Both the position numbers and the translations under genes were made by a program. From Rikenellaceae bacterium (lineage in GTDB: Bacteria; Bacteroidota; Bacteroidia; Bacteroidales; Rikenellaceae), in assembly GCA_015060015.1 (NCBI GenBank), contig SUZG01000002.1:1-64000 (forward strand): DNA of 64,000 bases, given 5' to 3'. Below are positions 16,598-24,290 of this stretch, one piece after another; the stretch's first letter is position 1, and each line of letters opens with the position of its first letter. The notes under the pieces are model-generated. The model ran no database searches. It was not told the origin of the DNA and was given only the letters and a program-made list of their open reading frames with translations.

Positions 16598-17926
16598 TTA
16601 CCATCTGCGTTGACGCTGACGGCGACGGCGTACTTTGCGAGCAATACCCACAACAAGCAACACGCCAAAGACCACAAGAATAAAGATTACCATTCCGTTG
16701 TTGAGGTTATCGCCCTTAACTCTCGACCACATCTCCAACAGATTGGCCGTACGCGGACCACTATCATGCATCATTGCACAGCGGTCAATGACACTCTTGT
16801 CGGGATACAATGCAGGGTTGAGAACAACGCTATCTGCCCCCTCTCCAAAGAAATACTCCACATCAAGAGGCTCCTCAAAGCCCGACTCAACAGCCGACTC
16901 CGACATATACTCCATAACCTCGGGTGTGCCGATAACACTCACATAGCCAATCTCCTCCATATTACGGATAGCGTTCTCGGACTTGCACATAAAGTTGATG
17001 AAATATGACGCAGCCTTCGGATTCTTGGCATATTTTGGAATAACCCAGCCGTCAAACCATACGATACTACCCTCTTCCGGAACGACATAATCCAACTCCA
17101 CGCCGACAGCCTCCGCCTCATCAATAGCCCACACAGCATCACCACTCCACGATAGATTCAGCCACGCCTTCTCCTTGGTCATAATCTCCTTACCGAAGTC
17201 AGCCTCCCAGCCGGCAACATAGGGCTTCGCCTTTTTCAGCAGACCCTCGACCAACGCGATAGACTCGTCCGACGAGTCATACATCAGCGAGTCAAGCGTA
17301 ACTTCGCCCGATGTCAGCTCCTCCTGCTTGGCATAGATCAGCAATGGACAATATACATCGCGAAAAGCATCCTTGATAAGCAGTTTTTTCGAAAATTTGG
17401 GATTCCACAAAGCACTCCACGAACTCACCTCCTCACGAGTGACATACTTCGGGTTATACAAAAAGCCCGTAGTACCCCACATATAGCCGACAGCATAGTC
17501 GTTGGCATCCTTACCACTGCCGTCAATCTTGTTGAACACCTCGTGGATATAGGGCGATACATTACCCAAGTAGTTGGGGGTAGAGCCGAAATCCTTGTTG
17601 ATGGGCAACAGTAAATCATTTCGCAGCATACGTTCAATGATATACTCCGAGGGACAAACGACATCGAAATCCTCCTTGCCGCGTTCAATCTTGGCAAGCA
17701 TAATTTCGTTGATATCAAACAATTGATATACGACCTCGACCTTCTCGCCTGTCTGCTCGAAGTACCACTCCTCGAACTCCGAGAGCAACTCCTCGTCGAT
17801 ATAGTCGGCCCAGTTATAGACCTTCAATATCTCCTTGCGGCTATCGTCCACCCCGCAGCCCGACAAACCCAGCAAAACGAGGCACAAAGCCACAACAATC
17901 TCCGCTATGAAATAAAGTCTTTTCAT
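16598..17926 (-). CDS. potD: Spermidine/putrescine-binding lipoprotein PotD with C-terminal membrane anchor
   Basis: Periplasmic substrate-binding component of the polyamine importer. The N-terminus has a lipobox LSGC (Cys about 24). The mature domain begins with the PotD-like KVYNWADYIDEELLSEFE and contains the PotD/F markers DVVCPSEYIIERM, GYMWGTTGFLYNP, and WVIPKYAKN. At 442 residues it is about 90 longer than E. coli PotD; the extra C-terminus is a hydrophobic helix (about 411-430) followed by RRRRQRQRR, a predicted inner-membrane anchor with a cytoplasmic tail. Its start overlaps the end of potC by 4 bases. Polyamine specificity is inferred from family. Confidence 0.9.
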   Translation of the reverse strand: MKRLYFIAEIVVALCLVLLGLSGCGVDDSRKEILKVYNWADYIDEELLSEFEEWYFEQTGEKVEVVYQLFDINEIMLAKIERGKEDFDVVCPSEYIIERMLRNDLLLPINKDFGSTPNYLGNVSPYIHEVFNKIDGSGKDANDYAVGYMWGTTGFLYNPKYVTREEVSSWSALWNPKFSKKLLIKDAFRDVYCPLLIYAKQEELTSGEVTLDSLMYDSSDESIALVEGLLKKAKPYVAGWEADFGKEIMTKEKAWLNLSWSGDAVWAIDEAEAVGVELDYVVPEEGSIVWFDGWVIPKYAKNPKAASYFINFMCKSENAIRNMEEIGYVSVIGTPEVMEYMSESAVESGFEEPLDVEYFFGEGADSVVLNPALYPDKSVIDRCAMMHDSGPRTANLLEMWSRVKGDNLNNGMVIFILVVFGVLLVVGIARKVRRRRQRQRRW

Positions 17927-18726
17927 CGTACACTCTCCTCCTTACGGCGGTTACGCTCGGCACGGATATTTATCACGACGAGCAGCAACAGCACAGTTGC
18001 AAAAATAATTGTCGAAAGCGGACGCAACTCGGGAGTAAGACCACCCTTACGTGCGTCGGCATAGATATAGGTCGAAAGAGTCTCCAAGCCCTCCGTTCCG
18101 ATGGTGAAAATCGTAACGGCGAAATCGTCAATTGACAAAGTGAATGCCAAGATAAAACCACTGATCATTCCGGGCTTAATCTCCGGGATAAGCACCTTAC
18201 GCAGTGCCTGAAAAGGAGTAGCACCCAAGTCCAGTGCCGCCTCAAAGATATTGGGATTCATCTGCTGCAAACGCGGCAGGACACACAACACCACATAGGG
18301 CGTACAGAATGTGATATGGGCCAGAATAACGGTTGTATAACCCTGCGAGATACCCAGACTGACAAACAACAGGAACAGCGAGATACCTGTAATGATGTCG
18401 GGATTGAGCATCGGAATATTATTCAGCGTATTTATCACCGTCTTCTTATGGCCACGCAAGCGGTCAATACCGATAGCCGCCACACTACCCAAAAGAGTAG
18501 ATACGGCCGCCGAGATAAGGGCAATAATCAGCGTATTCTCGATAGCGTGTACCAACGAGTGATGTGCCCCACTCTGGAACAGCGAGGTATAGAGTTTTGT
18601 AGAGAATCCGGTCCAGTTACCCAGCACCTTTGCCTCGGTGAAAGAGAAGATGCCGATGATGATAATCGGAGCATAGAGCAGTGCCAACAGCAGCCACAGA
18701 TATGATTGAGCCAAAAACTTTTTCAT
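17923..18726 (-). CDS. potC: Polyamine ABC transporter permease PotC
   Basis: Second permease of the PotABCD importer. The 267-residue protein has six predicted membrane helices and the EAA-like loop EAALDLGATPFQALRKVLIPEIKPG (quoted in part; about 161-185) that contacts the ATPase. The family-typical N-terminus YAPIIIIGIFSFTEAKVLG is present. It starts at the last base of the potB stop region and its end overlaps the potD start, so potB, potC and potD are translationally coupled. Confidence 0.93.
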   Translation of the reverse strand: MKKFLAQSYLWLLLALLYAPIIIIGIFSFTEAKVLGNWTGFSTKLYTSLFQSGAHHSLVHAIENTLIIALISAAVSTLLGSVAAIGIDRLRGHKKTVINTLNNIPMLNPDIITGISLFLLFVSLGISQGYTTVILAHITFCTPYVVLCVLPRLQQMNPNIFEAALDLGATPFQALRKVLIPEIKPGMISGFILAFTLSIDDFAVTIFTIGTEGLETLSTYIYADARKGGLTPELRPLSTIIFATVLLLLVVINIRAERNRRKEESVR

Positions 18727-19526
18727 CAGATGATTCCTCCCTCGTTAGATGCTCTCTCCTCATCGCTGTCGCTGAAAAGGTCGGTAGCAAAGATTATCAC
18801 AAGCATAATAAGCGACAGAGCCGCACCGTAGTTCCACATACCGTTGTTGATATTCTCCTGAATGGTCGTACCAAACAATTTGATGTTGTTCATCGTCAAA
18901 AGCTCGGCAATGGCAAAGGTCGAGATTGTGGGCATAAAGACCATCATAATACCCGACATCACGCCCGGCATAGAGAGTGGCAACACAACCTTCAGGAAGA
19001 CCGTCACGGGGTTTGCACCCAAGTCCTGTGCAGCCTCGATATAACTGTGGTCCATCTTTGACATAGTGTTGTAGATGGGATAAATCATAAAGGGCAGGAA
19101 GTTATAGACCATACCGAAAATCAAGGCACCCTCGCCCAGTGGCAGATGCATAAAGTCAAACAGAGCCACCGTAGCCAGCGTGCGGACCAAAATATTTATC
19201 CACATCGGAAGGATGAACAGCACAACCATAACCCTTGAACGGCACAAAGACCTATTACTCAAAATATAGGCCGCAGGATAGCCCAACACGATACACAGAA
19301 TGGTGGTAATGATGGCTATACCGATAGAATAGACAAATGTATTTGCTGCCTCGGGATTAGAGATAAACTTCGAGAAGTTATCGAAGGTAAATCGTCCCGC
19401 CTCATCCTGAAAGGCATAGATGCCAATCAAGATAAGTGGCAACACAACAAACACCAGCAGGAAGATGAAGTATGGCAAACTCCAACTGCTGCGTTTCATA
19501 AACAACTTAAACAACCCTTTCATCAC
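18726..19526 (-). CDS. potB: Polyamine ABC transporter permease PotB
   Basis: First permease of the PotABCD importer. 266 residues, six predicted helices. The FVVLPLILIGIYAF N-terminal helix and the EAA loop EAAQDLGANPVTVFLKVVLP fit PotB/PotH. It lies 18 bp after potA and overlaps potC by about one base. It forms the translocation pore with PotC in the inner membrane. Confidence 0.93.
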   Translation of the reverse strand: MMKGLFKLFMKRSSWSLPYFIFLLVFVVLPLILIGIYAFQDEAGRFTFDNFSKFISNPEAANTFVYSIGIAIITTILCIVLGYPAAYILSNRSLCRSRVMVVLFILPMWINILVRTLATVALFDFMHLPLGEGALIFGMVYNFLPFMIYPIYNTMSKMDHSYIEAAQDLGANPVTVFLKVVLPLSMPGVMSGIMMVFMPTISTFAIAELLTMNNIKLFGTTIQENINNGMWNYGAALSLIMLVIIFATDLFSDSDEERASNEGGII

Positions 19527-19544
19527 TTACTCATTGTTAAGCCG

Positions 19545-20927
19545 TTACACTCTTTTGATACGAATATCATCAGGCTGAATACGAATACCGACAATATCTC
19601 TGTCGTCCCACACATCGTGAGTATCGACATAGATGTTATCGTCGTTCTCGGTACGCACCGTCAGGTGGTAGTGGTCGCCCTTGTAGAGGATAAAGCGGAC
19701 ATCGCCCATCAGAGTTCCGTCCTCCTTGTTATCCATCAACTCAACCTTCTCGAAATCGACCTCAACCACAACCTTCTCGCCACCCTCAACGCCTTCAACC
19801 TCGTTGCAGACGAACGATGTGCCGAGAATCTCGACGTGGGTTGAGTCGGCCATCACTCCCTCGAAAGTATTGCAAACACGTTCCTTACGCATAACGTGGA
19901 TATCCGAAGGCTTGATAATCATACTGACGGTCTGCCCCACCTCAAAGGCGTTGTAGTCCTGAATCATTATCTCGTAGCCGTCGGGAGTAAGCACCGTCAT
20001 CTCGTAATGCACGCCCTTGAATATGCACGACTGCACCACGCCATCAAACTGACCCGAATCGGTCTGTGCCATAATATATACATCCTCGGGGCGGATAACT
20101 ACATCGACAGGCACATTCTCGCCGAAGCCCTCATCGACACACTCAAACGTCTTGCCCATAAACTCCACAACCTTGTCGCGAATCATCTTGCCGTTGAGGA
20201 TATTACTCTCGCCGATAAAATCAGCCACAAACGAATTGACAGGCTCGTTATATATGTCGGTCGGTGTTCCAATCTGCTGCACCTTACCCTCACTCATTAC
20301 AACAATAGTATCACTCAGTGTAAGAGCCTCCTCCTGATCGTGAGTTACATATACGAAAGTGATACCCAGCGTTTTGTGCATATCTTTAAGCTCCATCTGC
20401 ATATCCTTACGCATCTTCAAGTCAAGAGCCGCCAAAGGCTCGTCCAGTAGCAACACCTGCGGACGATTGATAATAGCACGGGCAATGGCTACACGCTGCT
20501 GCTGACCTCCCGAGAGGGAATTTACATCACGCCACTCATAGTCGGTCATACCCACCATCTTCAACGCTTTACGCACGCGAGTCTCAATCTCATCAGGCTT
20601 AACTTTCTTCAACTTCAAGCCAAAAGCAATATTATCATAGACGTTAAGATGTGGAAACAGAGCATAACGCTGGAATACCGTATTCACGGGTCTTTCGTGT
20701 GGAGGCACATCGGTTATATCCTCGCCGGCAATGCGGATTTCACCCTCATCGGCATTACCGAAACCGGCCAAGATACGCAACAATGTGGTCTTACCACAAC
20801 CCGAAGGGCCCAGAATGGTTACAAACTCGCCCTTCTTAACATACAAACTGACATCATCCAATACAGTTTTATCGCCAAAACTCTTTGATATATGGCCAAG
20901 CTCGATGATGAAATTTGAATTGTTCAT
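19545..20927 (-). CDS. potA: Polyamine ABC transporter ATPase PotA with two C-terminal regulatory domains
   Basis: ATPase energising the PotBC pore. Walker A GPSGCGKT (about 40-47), Q-loop, signature LSGGQQQR, Walker [12 protein letters not shown], and H-loop THDQEEAL are all present. E. coli PotA has 378 residues; this protein has 460. The extra length looks like a second TOBE-like beta domain: one unit ends at IKPSDIHVM and a second, similarly built, ends at [11 protein letters not shown], each with a KG(V/D)HY-type strand. A doubled TOBE region is an inference from this internal similarity. It is preceded by the porin gene after 32 bp. Confidence 0.93.
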   Translation of the reverse strand: MNNSNFIIELGHISKSFGDKTVLDDVSLYVKKGEFVTILGPSGCGKTTLLRILAGFGNADEGEIRIAGEDITDVPPHERPVNTVFQRYALFPHLNVYDNIAFGLKLKKVKPDEIETRVRKALKMVGMTDYEWRDVNSLSGGQQQRVAIARAIINRPQVLLLDEPLAALDLKMRKDMQMELKDMHKTLGITFVYVTHDQEEALTLSDTIVVMSEGKVQQIGTPTDIYNEPVNSFVADFIGESNILNGKMIRDKVVEFMGKTFECVDEGFGENVPVDVVIRPEDVYIMAQTDSGQFDGVVQSCIFKGVHYEMTVLTPDGYEIMIQDYNAFEVGQTVSMIIKPSDIHVMRKERVCNTFEGVMADSTHVEILGTSFVCNEVEGVEGGEKVVVEVDFEKVELMDNKEDGTLMGDVRFILYKGDHYHLTVRTENDDNIYVDTHDVWDDRDIVGIRIQPDDIRIKRV

Positions 20928-20959
20928 TTCCTTTTTATATAAAATGGGTTAAAAAAATT

Positions 20960-22093
20960 CTACTTACGACCAATTACTCTGCGGAAGGCCTTTACAACGT
21001 CAAACTTCCACGTTACACCGATATCAATCGTGTGACGCGAAGTGTAGCTGTTTGATGCCCACGCAGCGTGCAGACGCACACTCTTGATGGGATAATACTC
21101 CACGCCGGCACCATAAAACCAATAGTCACTGCCCCCAATAAGAAAGGCCGGCAGAGTAGTAAAGCTATCCGCATTTGCCTCCTTCATCTCATCTACAGAG
21201 AGATACTCGCCCCAAAAATCGTAAGGCAAATCGGCACGGCTGCTCTCCCAGCCAAGCTTACCGAACAATCGCACCTTGCCGTTAAAGTCATAAGAGGGCA
21301 TAAAGTTAATGGTTACCTCATCCTTGCCTACCGATGAGAACTCTGCACCACGCAAAATACAGTCCAAACCGAGAGAGAGGTTACCTATGTAGAACATATT
21401 GCCCAACGCCAGCACCTTGACAAACTCGCCCGGAGCATACTCCATAAAATTGACAGACCAGATAGACTCATAGCAATCCCACGAGCCATACCAGCCAAGG
21501 TTATAAGAGTAGATATTGTCCTCACGAGGAGCATACGAGAATGGCGATGTAGTCACCTGAAAAGCAAACGATGTGCTCTCCGAAGGATTGGTCCACATAG
21601 CCTTCACACCCCACTGATACGAGCTAAAGCTATTGTAGAACATAGAGTTCATATCGTAGTATGAATCAATGTCATAGGCATCATACTCATAACTACCCAG
21701 CATCAGCACATCCTTACCCGCAGTAAAGGTAAAGCCACCGATGTCGTAACTTACATTCAGCCAATCGGTATTATCAAAAACGGAGTCATCGTCGCCATGT
21801 GCAGAGAAGAATTTTTGGCACAGCGAATACGAGAAATGTTTGCCAATTTTACCGTCAACGTTAAGATAGAGTCCATCACCCCCAAAGCCGCCCTTTTTGC
21901 CGGGTAGCATACGATTATATCCAAATCGTGAATCAAGTGAAATTGAAGGAATCCAATCCTCCCCATCTTCCATAGTTGTATCGTCGGTTGATACAGAACT
22001 CTGCATCGGCACACTACTATTAACTTCCTGCGCCCAAGCGGCAGAGCCAGCCATCAAAAAGATAGCCCCCAAAAAGGTAAAGAGTCTTTTCAT
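20960..22093 (-). CDS. Outer-membrane porin-like beta-barrel encoded with potABCD
   Basis: A 377-residue secreted protein: signal peptide about 1-21 (ending AWAQ), an acidic mature N-terminus (SSVSTDDTTMEDGEDW), then many amphipathic strands rich in Tyr/Phe/Trp typical of a 14-16-strand porin. It is the first gene of the minus-strand pot unit, 32 bp before potA, with its own Bacteroidota-type promoter. This suggests it is the outer-membrane entry route for the same cationic substrates; the acidic stretch would fit a cation-selective pore. No close named family is recognised, and the polyamine role is contextual inference. Confidence 0.75.
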   Translation of the reverse strand: MKRLFTFLGAIFLMAGSAAWAQEVNSSVPMQSSVSTDDTTMEDGEDWIPSISLDSRFGYNRMLPGKKGGFGGDGLYLNVDGKIGKHFSYSLCQKFFSAHGDDDSVFDNTDWLNVSYDIGGFTFTAGKDVLMLGSYEYDAYDIDSYYDMNSMFYNSFSSYQWGVKAMWTNPSESTSFAFQVTTSPFSYAPREDNIYSYNLGWYGSWDCYESIWSVNFMEYAPGEFVKVLALGNMFYIGNLSLGLDCILRGAEFSSVGKDEVTINFMPSYDFNGKVRLFGKLGWESSRADLPYDFWGEYLSVDEMKEANADSFTTLPAFLIGGSDYWFYGAGVEYYPIKSVRLHAAWASNSYTSRHTIDIGVTWKFDVVKAFRRVIGRK

Positions 22094-22220
22094 TAAGCAG
22101 TAAAAATTTAATTACATAAGAGTATAGTTTAATAAATTATCTGTTTTCTTCCCTCATAGTGAAAGAAAAAGCGGTTACAAGACCCCGTAAGAAAATCTCA
22201 CAACCGTTTATCTTTCGGAA

Positions 22221-22250
22221 CAAAAGTATAATAAAATATCCAATTATCAA
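22221..22250 (-). promoter_or_regulatory. Promoter of the porin-potABCD operon
   Basis: On the minus strand TTG (22250-22248), 19 nt, then TACTTTTG (22228-22221), an excellent match to the Bacteroidota consensus, about 130 nt before the porin start. The rest of the 22094-22482 spacer is AT-rich with no gene seen. Confidence 0.75.
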
Positions 22251-22482
22251 CCTTTTTAGCATATTTTTTTCACTGTTTTTCCAATAGCAACCCGCCAGAG
22301 GCCTTACACAGCAATTTATAAGGTTACAAATTTTAACCACGCAATGCTATTACAAGCCCGTAGCGACTCATTTTTCAACCATTTTTTACTACTCCGGCAA
22401 CACTTTGCAACAAACGGAAGAATTTAAGGCTCGCATTTTGCACTATCCCGTCAAAACAACACTTTAATTTCAATGAGTAATT

Positions 22483-23424
22483 ATGAAAAATTTAGTTTAC
22501 ATTCTACTGCTGACAACCGTAGTCGGCTTAACCAATTGCAGTGACGACACAACTAAAAATCCGTTTGACACACCTGCCGCACTAAAAAGGATAGAGTATG
22601 TATCCACCGACGGACAGATCATCACACCCACATCGCCCAACGGATTCGGAGCCCGCATCCTGTCGAACAAATACAACGGCGAGCTGGGCACGATAGAGTT
22701 TGAGAGTGCGGTGACGGCTATCGGCTATCGGGCATTCACCAACTGCACCACACTGCGAGGCATCATCATACCCGAAAAGGTACGAGATATTGAGGAGTAC
22801 TCATTCCTTGGGTGCAATAATCTGGTGGAGGTGAACATTCCAAAGAATGTGACCGAGATTGGCGACGGAGCATTTGCCTACTGCGACAATCTGGCCGCCT
22901 TCTACGGCAAGTTCTCTTCGGAGGATAACCGTTGCCTGGTGGTAAATCTGTCGGTTGATGCCTTCGCCCCCGCAGGTCTTACCTCGTACACCATCCCCTA
23001 TGGCATACGCGAGATTGGAGGTAGCTGTTTTGAAGGATGCAAGGAGCTTACCTCGATATCGTTGCCATCAACGATAAACGAGATTGACGACAGAGCCTTC
23101 GCCTACTGTCTGATGCTCGAAAGCATAACGATTTCCGCAGGCGTCACCGAGATAAGCACCTCTACATTTGAGGGTTGCAGTGCATTGAATAATGTGATAC
23201 TGCCCGGCACAATCAACGAAATCGACGCCCTTGCCTTCCGGAACTGCAATACGCTGCAAAACATCTACTGTGCCGCCACCACTCCGCCACGCATCGCAGC
23301 CAACTCGTTTGAGAACATAGCGGCCTCGGCGGTGATATATGTGCCGACAAACTCCGTCACAGCATACCAGAATGCCGCTAATTGGAGTGCCTACGCCTCG
23401 CAGATTGTCGGATATGAGTTTTAA
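22483..23424 (+). CDS. BspA-like leucine-rich repeat lipoprotein
   Basis: A 313-residue surface lipoprotein. The signal peptide ends in a lipobox-like GLTNC (Cys about 19). From about residue 70 onward there are successive LRR_5 (BspA/Treponema type) repeats of the form IGYRAFTNCTTLRGIIIPEK, AFAYCDNL, CFEGCKELTSISLPSTINEI and so on, ending with a VPTNSVTAYQNAANWSAYA cap typical of this class. Such proteins often mediate adhesion or interaction on the cell surface in Bacteroidota. It is monocistronic with its own terminator. Confidence 0.9.
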   Translation: MKNLVYILLLTTVVGLTNCSDDTTKNPFDTPAALKRIEYVSTDGQIITPTSPNGFGARILSNKYNGELGTIEFESAVTAIGYRAFTNCTTLRGIIIPEKVRDIEEYSFLGCNNLVEVNIPKNVTEIGDGAFAYCDNLAAFYGKFSSEDNRCLVVNLSVDAFAPAGLTSYTIPYGIREIGGSCFEGCKELTSISLPSTINEIDDRAFAYCLMLESITISAGVTEISTSTFEGCSALNNVILPGTINEIDALAFRNCNTLQNIYCAATTPPRIAANSFENIAASAVIYVPTNSVTAYQNAANWSAYASQIVGYEF

Positions 23425-23430
23425 TGCAAC

Positions 23431-23461
23431 ACTCCCAACATCGATAGTTGGGAGTTTTTTT
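23431..23461 (+). terminator. Terminator of the LRR lipoprotein gene
   Basis: ACTCCCAAC-atcgata-GTTGGGAGT followed by a T run, just before the tmRNA promoter. Confidence 0.9.
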
Positions 23462-23504
23462 CGAGTATGCCTCCCGCAAATTATGCAGAATAAATATTTT
23501 TCAC

Positions 23505-23512
23505 TACTTTTG
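23505..23512 (+). promoter_or_regulatory. -7 box of the tmRNA gene
   Basis: TACTTTTG matches TAnnTTTG, 13 nt before the mature tmRNA 5' end; no strong -33 box found. Confidence 0.6.
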
Positions 23513-23525
23513 CGGTGTCAATCTC

Positions 23526-23924
23526 GGGGGCGACCGGTTTTGACAGCTTGTAGAGTTTGATTGTAAGCACGCCGAGCATTGTGTGGTGGCTCGTAAATAT
23601 CAACACTCAAACTACAAATGGCAATAATAGCTATGCACTCGCTGCCTAATTTTCAGAGAAAGTTAGCTTAATCGACCGGCCCAAGGAGGTCGGACGACGA
23701 GTATCCCAAGTGATGGCGTCGCCCTTTTGCCGTTGCTTATACGGGGTATCATCTTTAAGGGGATAGTTCGTCGGGAGTCCTGACCGGCGGGCGAAATCGT
23801 AAGGACTGCGGTGCGGGCAAGGCTGTCTGTGGCCATCCTGCATAAGAGGATTAATCGCAGAATAAGCGTGTAGAAAGCTTTTGGGTTCCAGGTTTGGACG
23901 CGGGTTCGACTCCCGCCGCCTCCA
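23526..23924 (+). ncRNA. ssrA: Transfer-messenger RNA (tmRNA)
   Basis: One-piece tmRNA that rescues stalled ribosomes with SmpB. The 5' end GGGGGCGACCGGTTTTGACAG and the 3' end GGACGCGGGTTCGACTCCCG..CGCCTCC form the tRNA-like acceptor and T-arm (GGGGGCG pairs with CGCCTCC through one G-T). The tag frame reads ..GGC AAT AAT AGC TAT GCA CTC GCT GCC TAA, giving a degradation tag ending GNNSYALAA. The exact resume codon is not proven. CCA is not fully encoded after the discriminator A. Track ORFs across this interval are spurious. Confidence 0.96.
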
Positions 23925-23930
23925 CAAAAC

Positions 23931-23957
23931 AAGGTGTCCTTCGGGGCACCTTATTTT
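23931..23957 (+). terminator. Terminator of tmRNA
   Basis: AAGGTGTCC-ttc-GGGGCACCTT followed by ATTTTG, seven nt after the tmRNA 3' end. Confidence 0.7.
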
Positions 23958-24133
23958 GTGAAGTGGTATTGACATTCCCTCCCCTTGCCCCTCCCTTTGG
24001 CAAAGGGAGGGGTTTTATCTTTGACACAAAAGAGTTGTCTATAAAACCACTCGAATAACCTTATTTTGTGAAGTGGTATTGACATTCTCTCCCCTTGCCC
24101 CTCCCTTTGCAAAGGGAGGGGTTTATCTTTGAC
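23949..24133. repeat. Direct repeat pair downstream of tmRNA with G/C-rich hairpin
   Basis: Two about 76-bp copies (23949-24025 and 24059-24133), period about 110 bp, differing by one C/T change and single-base gaps: both read CCTTATTTTGTGAAGTGGTA..ending ATCTTTGAC. Each contains the palindromic hairpin CCCCTCCCTTTG(G)CAAAGGGAGGGG (23988-24012, 24098-24121). A third copy of the hairpin and its upstream flank occurs at 41168-41213, so this is a dispersed repeat. Confidence 0.85.
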
Positions 24134-24170
24134 GAAAAATTTTCAGAGGAATTCCCGCTTTGCCTATGGC

Positions 24171-24184
24171 GTTCGACTCCCGCC
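24171..24184 (+). repeat. Partial duplicate of the tmRNA T-arm
   Basis: GTTCGACTCCCGCC is identical to tmRNA positions 23904-23917 and lies 267 bp downstream of them, beyond the direct repeats. It is followed by AGATTTTAC rather than the acceptor stem. It parallels the tail copies behind tRNA-Ser and tRNA-Ala. Confidence 0.7.
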
Positions 24185-24243
24185 AGATTTTACATTCTGA
24201 CCTTATTTTATCACAAATATTTCTTAAATAATTTTATTAATAC

Positions 24244-24251
24244 TATCTTTG
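24244..24251 (+). promoter_or_regulatory. Putative -7 box of the AspT-type transporter
   Basis: TATCTTTG lies 39 nt before the ATG at 24291. Confidence 0.45.
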
Positions 24252-24290
24252 CACGCAGTTAGGTTAAGTTAGATTATAAAATTCAATTTT

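Noticed and set aside
22137-22340. 67-residue minus-strand ORF upstream of the porin
   Set aside because: It spans the porin promoter and shows no coding pattern.
23646-23975. Minus-strand ORFs of 89 and 109 residues
   Set aside because: They lie antisense within the tmRNA and its terminator.
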